DNA of 8,568 nucleotides from DATMXS01 sp050260275. GTDB lineage: Bacteria > Acidobacteriota > Terriglobia > Bryobacterales > Bryobacteraceae. Positions within the stretch are counted from its first letter, which is position 1, and each line of letters starts with the position of its first letter. Positions 1-8,403 of the stretch are shown here, in pieces. Where the stretch lies: assembly GCA_050260275.1 (NCBI GenBank), contig JBLNBX010000203.1, forward strand, positions 1 to 8,568, given 5' to 3'. The position numbers and the translations under genes are program-made. The notes beneath the pieces were generated by a model. The model searched no databases, was not told the origin of the DNA, and saw only the letters and a list, made by a program, of their open reading frames with translations.

Positions 1-113
1 AAAACGTCCACAAAACGGTCGAAGGCTCCCGCGTCGCCCTGCATGAGGGCGCGCGCCAGCTCGGTTTCCTCAGCTCTGTTGTCACGGTTCGGCAAGCGTG
101 TCTCCGCCCGCAT
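1..113 (-). CDS. Probable ECF RNA polymerase sigma factor, N-terminal fragment (runs off the left edge)
   Basis: Only 37 complete codons lie in the window. The minus-strand reading from the ATG at 113 contains ELARALMQGDAGAFDRFVD, which matches the usual start of sigma-70 region 2.1 in extracytoplasmic-function sigma factors (a pattern of the type ELxxxxxxGDxxAFxxxxxxY/F). If correct, the product binds core RNA polymerase and directs it to a stress regulon. The start lies 38 bases after the stop of the OsmC-like gene on the same strand, so the two may be co-transcribed. The Shine-Dalgarno sequence is weak. Regions 2.2 to 4, which would confirm the family, are outside the window, so the call rests on a short but characteristic segment. 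No anti-sigma gene can be seen. Confidence 0.6.
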   Translation of the reverse strand, partial: MRAETRLPNRDNRAEETELARALMQGDAGAFDRFVDV

Positions 114-151
114 TCTACCGCGAGGGGACGGCGCGGGCAGGGATGCGGTGA

Positions 152-583
152 TTACCGGCCGCCAGCCTCCGCTAAGCTCTTCACGTCACCTGACGCTAGC
201 TGGATCTCTACCTTAGGAGGATGCTCCAGCGTCTGATGAACGAGGCACGCGTTTACCGCGCGGAGCACGTTCTCACGATGCCGCTCGTCCTCGAGCCCAG
301 GCACGGTCACGCTGATCGTGAAATTGTCCAGCCGGAAGGGCCTCTCGGCCGTTTTCTCAGCCGACACCTTTATGCTCACGCCCTCGTGCGGCAGGTTGCG
401 CGTCTTCAGGTAGTGAATGGCAAAGAAGCCGGCGCAAGTGCCGAGCGAGGCGAGCAACAGCTCCGCCGGGGTCATGGCAGTATCCTGCCCGCCAAATGCG
501 GGCGGTTGGTCGCACAGGATCTCGTGGTTCCTTGCCTTTGCCCGAAAGGCCACTCCACCGATGTAGTCAACGGTCAGTTCCAT
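152..583 (-). CDS. OsmC-family protein (peroxiredoxin-like thiol protein)
   Basis: A 143-residue protein, the same size class as E. coli OsmC. Members of the family use two cysteines to reduce organic hydroperoxides in the cytoplasm. Both expected cysteines are visible: Cys50 in the central helix motif LLLASLGTCAGFFA and Cys113 in NACLVHQTLEHPP, with a third, non-conserved-looking Cys24. The open frame extends 34 codons further upstream to 685, but that part lacks family resemblance and overlaps the divergent efflux gene. The ATG at 583 starts directly with the family's first beta strand (MELTVDY) and has a GGA about 9 bases upstream. The two-cysteine pattern favours the OsmC/YhfA-like branch; Ohr is less likely, and the substrate is unknown. 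It is followed by a probable ECF sigma gene and is divergent from the RND efflux operon, with a palindrome between them. Confidence 0.88.
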   Translation of the reverse strand: MELTVDYIGGVAFRAKARNHEILCDQPPAFGGQDTAMTPAELLLASLGTCAGFFAIHYLKTRNLPHEGVSIKVSAEKTAERPFRLDNFTISVTVPGLEDERHRENVLRAVNACLVHQTLEHPPKVEIQLASGDVKSLAEAGGR

Positions 584-624
584 TTTGATGATTCCATCCT
601 CAAGGATGCAGCCAGGCGCCAGTA

Positions 625-640
625 GGTGACACTTGTCACC
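625..640. promoter_or_regulatory. Perfect 16-base palindrome, candidate operator
   Basis: The sequence GGTGACACTTGTCACC has two 7-base arms (GGTGACA and TGTCACC) around a 2-base centre. It sits in the 83-base region between the divergent OsmC-like gene (start 583) and the TolC-type gene (start 667), so one bound repressor could control both. The ACA-N2-TGT core is like operators of the BlaI/MecI/CopY winged-helix family, but TetR- or MarR-type dimers also bind such sites. No regulator gene for these families is in the window. TTGTCA at 633-638 could serve as a plus-strand -35 box, but no convincing -10 follows it. The palindrome is seen directly; the operator role is inference. Confidence 0.55.
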
Positions 641-666
641 ACGCGGCGCGGGCTGCATCTTCTCGC

Positions 667-2010
667 ATGACTGCCATGCGAACATTCATGCTAGCCGCTC
701 TGATAGCCGCACCGCTCGGAGCCCAGGGCCAGTTGTCGCTCAAGGAAACCGTCGCGACCGCGCTTGCCGGCCATCCTTCCATAGAAGCCGGCCGCAGCGG
801 CGTGCGCGCGGCGGAGGCGCGCATCGGGGAGGCGCGCGGGGGATACCTTCCGAAAGTCAACTACAGCGAGACGTTTCTGCGAAGCAACAACCCCGTGGTG
901 GTGTTCAGTTCGCTACTGACGCAGCATCAGTTCACGGAGGCCAATTTCGCGCTCGGCAGGCTGAACAGGCCGGACGCGCTGAATAACTTCCAATCGCAGC
1001 TCACGCTGGACCAGCCCATTTATGACGCCGGCCAGACGAAGCTTGCGATGCAGTCCGCGAAGCTCGGGCGCGACATTTCGGAAGAAGACCGGCGCCTGGC
1101 GGAGCAGCAGGTAATCGCGAACGCCGTGCGCGCCTACTACGGCGTGCTGCTCGCGGAAGAGCACCTGAAAGTGGCCAGCGAGGCCGTCCGGTCGGCGGAA
1201 GCCGACCTCAACCGCGCGCAGGCGCTGCGCGAGGCGGGCATGTCCACCGCCGCGGACGCGCTCTCGATCCAGGTTCACCTGGCAGCTATGCGGGAACAGC
1301 AGATCCGGCGGCAGGCCGATCTCGAAGTCGCCCAGGCAGCCTTGAACGAGGCGCTGGGGCTGCCGCTCGAGACGAAACACAATCTCACGACGCCGCTGAA
1401 AGCCGCGTCTATGCCGGCGCTCCAGCCGGCTGCCTACGAAGAGGATGGCATCGAGTTCCGCCCCGAAGCGCGGCAGACGCGCCTGGCCGTGCGGCTCGCC
1501 GAAACGCAGGGCGCGGCGGCGCGGGCATCGTACCTGCCGCAGGTTGTCGCGCACGGGGCTTTCGAAGCGGATCGCCAGAACTTCTTCTCTAAGGGCGGGG
1601 CGAACTGGACCGCCGCCGTCACGCTGCGCTGGAACATCTTCAACGGCGGCTCGGACCGCGCGCGCGCCGATGAGGCCGAGTTCGGGCTTCAGCGCGCGCG
1701 GGCAATACGGAAACGGGCCGAATCGCAGATCAGGTTGAACGTGCGCCGCGCCTGGGCCGACTACCGAGCAGCCGCGCAGCGCATCGAGGTGGCCGAGGCC
1801 GCCGTCGCGCAGGCGGAGGAGAGCCTGCGCATAACCAAGAACCGGTTCGAGAACGGGCTGAGCAGCGTCACCGACCTGCTGCGGACCGAAACCGCCGTCC
1901 TCGAGGCCCGCAGCCGGCAGCTTGCAGCCGTGTACGACCAACGCCTGGCAGCCGTCAACCTGGCGCTGGCCGCCGGCACGCTCAGTGCTGATTCCGAAGC
2001 GCTCCTTTGA
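667..2010 (+). CDS. TolC-family outer membrane factor of an RND efflux system
   Basis: A protein of 447 residues (444 if the second ATG at 676 is used) that would form the trimeric outer-membrane and periplasmic exit duct of a tripartite pump. It begins with a signal peptide (basic MRTF, then a hydrophobic stretch to about residue 20) and has no lipobox cysteine, so it is not a lipidated OprM-type protein. Two OEP repeats are visible. The first starts at LSLKETVATALAGHPSIEAG with a strand near SQLTLDQPIYDAGQT. The second starts at RQTRLAVRLAETQGAAARA with the matching strand AAVTLRWNIFNGGSDRARAD. Each repeat is followed by long Ala/Glu/Arg-rich helices, as expected for the tunnel coiled coils. 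An in-frame stop at 589-591 with no other start codon limits the start to 667 or 676. Neither has a good Shine-Dalgarno, so the exact start is uncertain. It is first in the four-gene efflux operon. Confidence 0.93.
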   Translation: MTAMRTFMLAALIAAPLGAQGQLSLKETVATALAGHPSIEAGRSGVRAAEARIGEARGGYLPKVNYSETFLRSNNPVVVFSSLLTQHQFTEANFALGRLNRPDALNNFQSQLTLDQPIYDAGQTKLAMQSAKLGRDISEEDRRLAEQQVIANAVRAYYGVLLAEEHLKVASEAVRSAEADLNRAQALREAGMSTAADALSIQVHLAAMREQQIRRQADLEVAQAALNEALGLPLETKHNLTTPLKAASMPALQPAAYEEDGIEFRPEARQTRLAVRLAETQGAAARASYLPQVVAHGAFEADRQNFFSKGGANWTAAVTLRWNIFNGGSDRARADEAEFGLQRARAIRKRAESQIRLNVRRAWADYRAAAQRIEVAEAAVAQAEESLRITKNRFENGLSSVTDLLRTETAVLEARSRQLAAVYDQRLAAVNLALAAGTLSADSEALL

Positions 2011-2031
2011 GACAGCTACCAGAGAGCACCG

Positions 2032-3194
2032 ATGAAAAAGAGAACCGCAGTCACAATCGCAATCGCAGTCATCGCACTCGCAGCCGTTCTCACCGGCTGC
2101 GGGGGGCACGAAGCCCCGAGAACCGCTGAAGCGCGTGAAGCCGCGCCGGTGGCAGTGCAGGCGCTCACCGTGCGGCAGGCTTCCCTGCCCTCCTTCTACG
2201 AGGCCACCGGAACGGTGCGGGCGCGCTCGACAGCCGTGCTCTCCGCCAAGGTGATGGGCTACGTACGCGAAGTGAATGTTAACGTGGGCGACCGCGTCCG
2301 CGCCGGCAGCACGCTCGCCGTGCTGGACTCGCGCGATCTCGAGGCCGGCTACCGGCAGGCCGAGGCCGCGGTGAATGAAGCCCGCAGCGCCATACCGGAG
2401 GCCGACAACGGCATCGCCAGCGCGAAGGCCGCGCTCGATCTGGCCCAGGTCACGTTCGATCGCTTCGAGCGGCTGTACAGGAAGGATTCGGTATCGCGCC
2501 AGGAGTTCGACGAAACGGCCATGAAGCTCAGGGTGGCGCAGGCGAACTACGAGATGGCGCTGGCGCGGCGCGAGCAGCTCAAATCGAAGATCGCGCAGGC
2601 CGAGCAGATGCTGGCGTCGGCAGGCGTGACTCGCTCGTACGCGCGCATCACTGCGCCCTTCGACGGTGTGGTAATCGAGAAGCCCGTCGAGCCCGGCAAC
2701 CTGGCCGCGCCCGGCCAGCCGTTGATCACCATCGAGCGCGCTGGCGGGTACCGCCTGGAAGCGGGCGTAGAGGAGGGCAGGCTGGCTTCCGTGTACGTGG
2801 GACAGAAGGTGCAGGTCGAGTTGGACGCCCTCGGCTCTTCGCTCGAAGGCCGCGTCGCCGAGATCGTGCCCGCCATCGATGCCGCATCGCGAACGTTCAC
2901 GGCGAAGATCGACCTGCCCCCGTCGCCGCATCTCCGCTCCGGGCTGTTCGGGCGCGCGCGATTCCCGGCCGCTGCCCGCGAGGCCATCACGGTGCCCCCC
3001 GAAGCCGTGATCGAGCGCGGGCAGCTCATCTCGGTGTACGTGGCGGATGGCGGGTATGCGCGATCCCGCCTGGTGACCATCGGCGTCCGCGACGCGAACA
3101 GGCTCGAGGTGCTGTCGGGGCTGACAGAGGGCGACCACGTAATCGCTCCGGTTCCGCCGGGGCTAGCGGACGGCGCGCGCGTGGAGGTGCGGTG

Positions 3195-3195
<1 letters not shown>
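2032..3195 (+). CDS. RND efflux periplasmic adaptor (membrane fusion lipoprotein)
   Basis: A 387-residue adaptor that links the inner-membrane RND pump to the TolC-type duct. The N-terminus is a lipoprotein signal with lipobox LTGC, so Cys23 would be lipidated and anchor the protein to the inner membrane. The domains follow the AcrA/HlyD order. The first biotinyl-lipoyl half is at about 60-100 (VREVNVNVGDRVRAGSTLAV). An alpha-helical hairpin follows at about 102-198, including the familiar LYRKDSVSRQEFDETA turn. The second lipoyl half is at about 203-236 (ITAPFDGVVIEKPVEPGN), then a beta-barrel at about 238-312 and a membrane-proximal domain to the end (VPPEAVIERGQLISVYV). The gene follows the TolC-type stop by 21 bases, with AGAGAG near the start as a weak ribosome binding site. 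Its stop overlaps the permease start by one base, so coupled translation is likely. Codons 6-13 are made of near-identical hexamers. Confidence 0.95.
2047..2070 (+). repeat. Four in-frame near-identical hexamers inside the adaptor signal peptide
   Basis: The units GCAGTC, ACAATC, GCAATC and GCAGTC follow each other, each encoding a small/hydrophobic pair (Ala-Val, Thr-Ile, Ala-Ile, Ala-Val) in the hydrophobic core of the lipoprotein signal. Addition or loss of a unit would keep the reading frame and change only the signal length by two residues. It may be no more than the result of a low-complexity signal peptide. Confidence 0.5.
3183..3187 (+). promoter_or_regulatory. Shine-Dalgarno GGAGG that fixes the RND permease start
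   Basis: GGAGG lies 7 bases before the ATG at 3195, ideal spacing. A GTG at 3192 in the same frame is only 4 bases away, so the ATG that shares its A with the adaptor stop TGA (TGATG) is the better start. The site lies inside the last codons of the adaptor gene. Confidence 0.75.
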
Positions 3196-6411
<3,216 letters not shown>

Positions 6412-6413
<2 letters not shown>

Positions 6414-6416
6414 GGA
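6412..6416 (+). promoter_or_regulatory. Shine-Dalgarno GAGGA for the DUF2892 gene
   Basis: GAGGA overlaps the permease stop codon (TGA at 6411-6413) and lies 8 bases before the ATG at 6425. It supports that ATG over the in-frame GTG at 6410, and points to translation of the small gene from the efflux operon transcript. Confidence 0.6.
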
Positions 6417-6424
6417 CAAGAGAC

Positions 6425-6616
6425 ATGAGCGTGAACAGATACTTGCGGCTGATCGCCGGATTCTTCGTGATGCTGAGCGTGGGGCTCGGCTGGCTCGTAG
6501 ATCCGAGGTGGTTCCTCTTCACGGCGTTCGTGGGGCTGAACCTATTCCAGTCGGCGTTCAGCGACTGGTGCCCGATGATGGCGCTGCTGAAGAAGCTCGG
6601 AGTGAAGCAGGCCTGA
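6425..6616 (+). CDS. DUF2892 (YgaP-like transmembrane) small membrane protein
   Basis: A 63-residue protein with two membrane helices, at about residues 6-24 (YLRLIAGFFVMLSVGLGWL) and 29-45 (WFLFTAFVGLNLFQSAF). They are followed by the family's signature Cys-Pro near the C-terminus (DWCPMMALLKKLG, Cys49). The same two-helix unit forms the membrane part of E. coli YgaP, where it is joined to a rhodanese domain; here it stands alone at the family's usual length. Its function is not established. Family knowledge allows a link to sulfur/thiol handling, but this is weak. It begins 11 bases after the permease stop and is surely in the same operon, so an accessory role at the inner membrane beside the pump is plausible. 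The ATG at 6425 is preferred over an upstream GTG because of the GAGGA upstream. A small hairpin (6608-6621) spans the stop codon. Confidence 0.85.
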   Translation: MSVNRYLRLIAGFFVMLSVGLGWLVDPRWFLFTAFVGLNLFQSAFSDWCPMMALLKKLGVKQA

Positions 6617-6621
6617 GCCTG
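6608..6621 (+). repeat. Small inverted repeat over the DUF2892 stop codon
   Basis: CAGGC and GCCTG pair around CTGA, with the TGA stop in the loop. A second GCCTG/CAGGC pair follows at 6633-6644 with a 2-base spacer. Neither has a T-run, so they are not convincing intrinsic terminators, though they could protect the operon's 3' end. Confidence 0.35.
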
Positions 6622-6685
6622 GGTATGGGGCAGCCTGACCAGGCGGGGCAGGGCTGTGCGCTGCAGGGCGGCACACATCTGGTGG

Positions 6686-6701
6686 GCGGACTTCAGTCCG
6701 C
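6686..6701. repeat. Palindrome A1 of a tandem hairpin pair
   Basis: GCGGACTTCAGTCCGC is a perfect inverted repeat with 7-base arms and a 2-base centre. It is followed after one base by A2, which has the same outer arms. GTGG at 6682-6685 can pair with CCAC at 6724-6727 to enclose both hairpins in one three-way structure. Confidence 0.85.
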
Positions 6702-6702
6702 G

Positions 6703-6720
6703 GCGGAGCTTTAGCTCCGC
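6703..6720. repeat. Palindrome A2 of a tandem hairpin pair
   Basis: GCGGAGCTTTAGCTCCGC is a perfect inverted repeat with 8-base arms and a TT centre. It shares the outer GCGGA/TCCGC arms with A1, but its inner stem differs on both sides and still pairs. Confidence 0.85.
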
Positions 6721-6726
6721 ACGCCA

Positions 6727-6740
6727 CTGAAAGGGGCGTA
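6727..6740 (+). repeat. Direct repeat, copy 1 (CTGAAAGGGGCGTA)
   Basis: It matches 13 of 14 bases with copy 2 at 6945-6958, 218 bases away. It overlaps the left arm of the GGGGCGTAA stem. Confidence 0.7.
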
Positions 6741-6782
6741 AGAACGCGCGCAGCGCGTTACCGGGCCAAAGCTTTACGCCCC
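6733..6782. repeat. Stem with an inner hairpin (GGGGCGTAA / TTACGCCCC)
   Basis: A perfect 9-base inverted repeat (6733-6741 with 6774-6782) encloses a second perfect one, AACGCGC-GCA-GCGCGTT at 6743-6759. Together they would fold as a 50-base two-level hairpin. Confidence 0.75.
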
Positions 6783-6792
6783 CATCCGGGGC
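6778..6792. repeat. GCCCC-N5-GGGGC hairpin, copy 1
   Basis: GCCCC and GGGGC arms surround CATCC. The same arms with the same 5-base loop length recur at 6941-6955. This copy overlaps the right arm of the 6733-6782 stem, so the two folds would compete. Confidence 0.6.
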
Positions 6793-6817
6793 TTTGTCCC
6801 GAATACTCGAGATCCCG

Positions 6818-6831
6818 ACGGCTTGCGCCGT
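6818..6831. repeat. ACGGC-TTGC-GCCGT hairpin at the left end of a long inverted element
   Basis: Five-base arms around a TTGC loop. The following GGGCTA (6832-6837) pairs with TAGCCC at 6901-6906. The unit is related to the palindrome at 6904-6919, which is its diverged inverted copy. Confidence 0.6.
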
Positions 6832-6906
6832 GGGCTACTTTCTGGCGCCCCTGCCGGGCCTTGCCAAGTCCAGAGTGAAGCCCGGCAGGGCGAAAGACAA
6901 TAGCCC
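6832..6906. repeat. Long imperfect hairpin (75 bases)
   Basis: GGGCTA (6832-6837) pairs with TAGCCC (6901-6906), CTTT (6838-6841) with AAAG (6893-6896), and CCCTGCCGGGC (6849-6859) with GCCCGGCAGGG (6880-6890), extendable by two pairs through a one-base bulge. The loop is about 20 bases. The strength and length are well beyond chance even in GC-rich DNA. The inner part is a possible bidirectional terminator or a mobile palindromic element. Confidence 0.75.
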
Positions 6907-6919
6907 ATGGCGCCATGGG
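6904..6919. repeat. Perfect loopless palindrome CCCATGGCGCCATGGG
   Basis: A 16-base self-complementary sequence with no spacer, at the right end of the long hairpin. Read on the opposite strand it continues into GGGCTATTGTCTTTC, close to GGGCTACTTTC after the 6818-6831 unit, so the two ends form imperfect terminal inverted repeats. Confidence 0.75.
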
Positions 6920-6940
6920 AAATGCAAGCGAGTGAAGGCA

Positions 6941-6955
6941 GCCCCTGAAAGGGGC
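6941..6955. repeat. GCCCC-TGAAA-GGGGC hairpin, copy 2
   Basis: Same arms and loop length as the 6778-6792 copy. The 3' half is part of direct repeat copy 2 (6945-6958). It ends 17 bases before the stop of the minus-strand exonuclease gene. Confidence 0.65.
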
Positions 6956-6958
6956 ATA
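6945..6958 (+). repeat. Direct repeat, copy 2 (CTGAAAGGGGCATA)
   Basis: It matches the copy at 6727-6740 with one difference. The two copies bracket the long hairpin and its neighbours. Confidence 0.7.
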
Positions 6959-6972
6959 GGGCGTTGACTGCA

Positions 6973-8217
6973 TTACAGCAGGCGGGCCGCTTTTTGCGAC
7001 TGCGCCGCGAGCCGCTTCTCCAGGCGCGCCTGCCTGCGCGCGAGTTCCTCTGAATCCCCGACGGCGCGCGCCGAGGCCACCATCTCGAGCGCCCTGGCGT
7101 AGTTCCTCTCGCGGTGTTCGTAGTGCTTGGCGAGCGCCTCAAGCGCGGCAACGCGGTACGGATTCGGCGACTGGGCCAGCTCGGCAAAGATGGACAGCGC
7201 CGCGTCTTCGCAGCCGCGCTTCTTCTCAAGGCACGCCGTGTCCCACAACGTCCGGAACAGCAGCGCATCGGGCAGGCCGATTTCCACCGCGCGGCGCATG
7301 AGCCCGATTGCTTGCTCGCGCTCGCCGTTCGCTGCGAGCCATCGAGCGATGCCGACCAGATCCGCGCCGTGCGACACGCGCGTCGAGGACGGGTCGCGGA
7401 ACGCCCACGGCACGATGGCGGTAAGGCATGCCGTCGTCAGGATGTCGATGGCGTTGTGGTGGAACACCGGGATGAGCCGGAACGCCTGTTTCGTGCGCAG
7501 GTACTCGAAGTACAGAAACGGGATGAGCTCGCCGGGCACGTCGCCTTCGCGCTCCACGCCGAGTATCTGATTTTCGAGGTCTACCAGACGGCAGGACTCC
7601 AGCCGCAACTTCCACAACCGGCGCGCCCCGTGCAGCAGGTCCAGGTGCTGCATGCGCGAGAACGGCGGGCGCATACGGCACATCCGATAGCGCGTCTCAA
7701 GGAGCGGCTGGTCGTACGTCTTGCCGTTGTAGGTAACCAGGACATCGAACCGCGCCAGGTGCTCGGACAGCGCCTCAAGCAGGCTCGGCTCCTCCTCGTA
7801 GTCCCGCATAAAGAACTGCCGGACGCTAAAACCATCCTCGGAGACCGAGCCCACGCCGATCAGGAAAGCGTATGTGCCGGAACCGCCGGCCAGACCGGTG
7901 GTCTCCGTATCGAGAAACGCCCACCGCGTGACGGGCGAGGGCGAGCATTCTCCATTCGAGAGCGGGCCAAGCAGGTCTTCGGGCAGTTGCTGGAGGTCGA
8001 TAATGTCGAGCGAGCCGTGCCGCCGGTGCCTCTCCCACAGCTTGACTGTCTGGAAATGGCGACCGGAAGGCGTCTCGACCACCTCGCCGTCAATAACCTC
8101 GTCGGCGGGATAGCGAGGCGGCGCAGGCCGCGGCAGCGCCGGAGCGGCGCCGGCGTATTTGCTGTTGATGCGCTCCACTTTTCGGCGGAGCAAAGCGAGC
8201 TGCTTCTGGAGATCCAA
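6973..8217 (-). CDS. YprB/MrfB-like DEDDh exonuclease with helical-repeat C-terminus
   Basis: A 414-residue protein with an RNase H-like fold. B. subtilis YprB (MrfB) works with the helicase MrfA in a UvrABC-independent repair of mitomycin-type lesions; that pathway is known only for the relative. The acidic residues are present: Asp103 and Glu105 in FLDTETTGLAGGSGTYAF, Asp169 in TYNGKTYDQPLLETRY, and His254/Asp258 in FHHNAIDIL (His253 is also possible). A conserved HLDLLHGARRLWKLRLESC lies between the last two motifs. Residues about 283-400 look like TPR-type helices. The open frame extends 92 codons upstream to 8493. I chose TTG at 8217 because the protein then begins DLQKQLALL, as family members do, and a TATAAT promoter at 8236-8241 lies within the extension. 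The Shine-Dalgarno is weak (AAGAAAAAG), so a later GTG at 8178 is a less likely alternative. No MrfA-like helicase gene is in view. Confidence 0.85.
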   Translation of the reverse strand: MDLQKQLALLRRKVERINSKYAGAAPALPRPAPPRYPADEVIDGEVVETPSGRHFQTVKLWERHRRHGSLDIIDLQQLPEDLLGPLSNGECSPSPVTRWAFLDTETTGLAGGSGTYAFLIGVGSVSEDGFSVRQFFMRDYEEEPSLLEALSEHLARFDVLVTYNGKTYDQPLLETRYRMCRMRPPFSRMQHLDLLHGARRLWKLRLESCRLVDLENQILGVEREGDVPGELIPFLYFEYLRTKQAFRLIPVFHHNAIDILTTACLTAIVPWAFRDPSSTRVSHGADLVGIARWLAANGEREQAIGLMRRAVEIGLPDALLFRTLWDTACLEKKRGCEDAALSIFAELAQSPNPYRVAALEALAKHYEHRERNYARALEMVASARAVGDSEELARRQARLEKRLAAQSQKAARLL

Positions 8218-8235
8218 TTCGCTTTTTCTTTGCCG

Positions 8236-8264
8236 ATTATATCTGAGCCGGACAGTGCTGGAAA
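8236..8264 (-). promoter_or_regulatory. Sigma-70-type promoter for the YprB-like gene
   Basis: Read on the minus strand, TTTCCA (8259-8264; 4 of 6 with TTGACA) is followed after exactly 17 bases by a perfect TATAAT (8236-8241). Transcription would begin near 8229, about a dozen bases before the TTG at 8217. The AT-rich patch stands out in GC-rich surroundings. Confidence 0.65.
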
Positions 8265-8352
8265 CGCGCGGCGCGGAGCGTGCTCGCGGGGGCCTGCGCC
8301 GGTCCGCCCGAAAACCAAAGCATGCGCTAGACTTGCCGCTGCCGGGCCGAAC

Positions 8353-8381
8353 TTGACTCACCTCCGGCCTTCCGATACGCT
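8353..8381 (+). promoter_or_regulatory. Candidate promoter for the right-edge gene
   Basis: TTGACT (8353-8358; 5 of 6) is followed after 17 bases by TACGCT (8376-8381), which keeps the T, A and final T of the -10 box. Transcription would start near 8388, just ahead of the Shine-Dalgarno at 8393-8397. The divergent region 8218-8403 thus carries one promoter for each strand. Confidence 0.45.
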
Positions 8382-8403
8382 TGCCTGTTGTCGGGGACCC
8401 GCC

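Larger units (their letters stand above)
6617..6972. other. Convergent intergenic region packed with palindromes (REP/BIME-like)
   Basis: A 356-base stretch between the 3' ends of the DUF2892 gene (plus) and the YprB-like exonuclease gene (minus). I see no gene in it: short frames crossing it in other phases look like chance. It holds at least six distinct palindromes between 6686 and 6955, listed separately. The position between converging genes and the repeated palindromes are typical of REP/BIME-type extragenic elements, which in other bacteria are moved by REP-associated tyrosine (Y1) transposases. No transposase is in the window. No hairpin is followed by a run of T on either strand, so terminator function is uncertain. 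Confidence 0.7.

Noticed and set aside
221..625. 134-codon plus-strand open frame opposite the OsmC-like gene
   Set aside because: The minus strand encodes a complete two-cysteine OsmC protein; the opposite frame has no family resemblance.
584..685. 34-codon N-terminal extension of the OsmC-like gene
   Set aside because: The extension lacks OsmC similarity, contains the palindrome and overlaps the divergent TolC-type start.
913..3138. 741-codon open frame on the minus strand across the TolC-type and adaptor genes
   Set aside because: It is an antisense shadow in GC-rich DNA: rich in His, Arg and Gly, with no recognisable domain, and it crosses two well-supported plus-strand genes.
6425..6616. 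Rhodanese-YgaP fusion
   Set aside because: Only the two-helix DUF2892 part is present; there is no rhodanese domain before or after it in any frame.
6686..6958. CRISPR array
   Set aside because: The repeats are short, differ from one another, and are not spaced regularly with unique spacers; no cas gene is present.
6617..6972. Rho-independent terminator
   Set aside because: Several stems are strong enough, but none is followed by a T-run on either strand, so I list them as repeats only.
6774..7268. 164-codon minus-strand open frame running through the palindromes
   Set aside because: It overlaps the exonuclease C-terminus in another phase and crosses several hairpins; its composition looks like chance.
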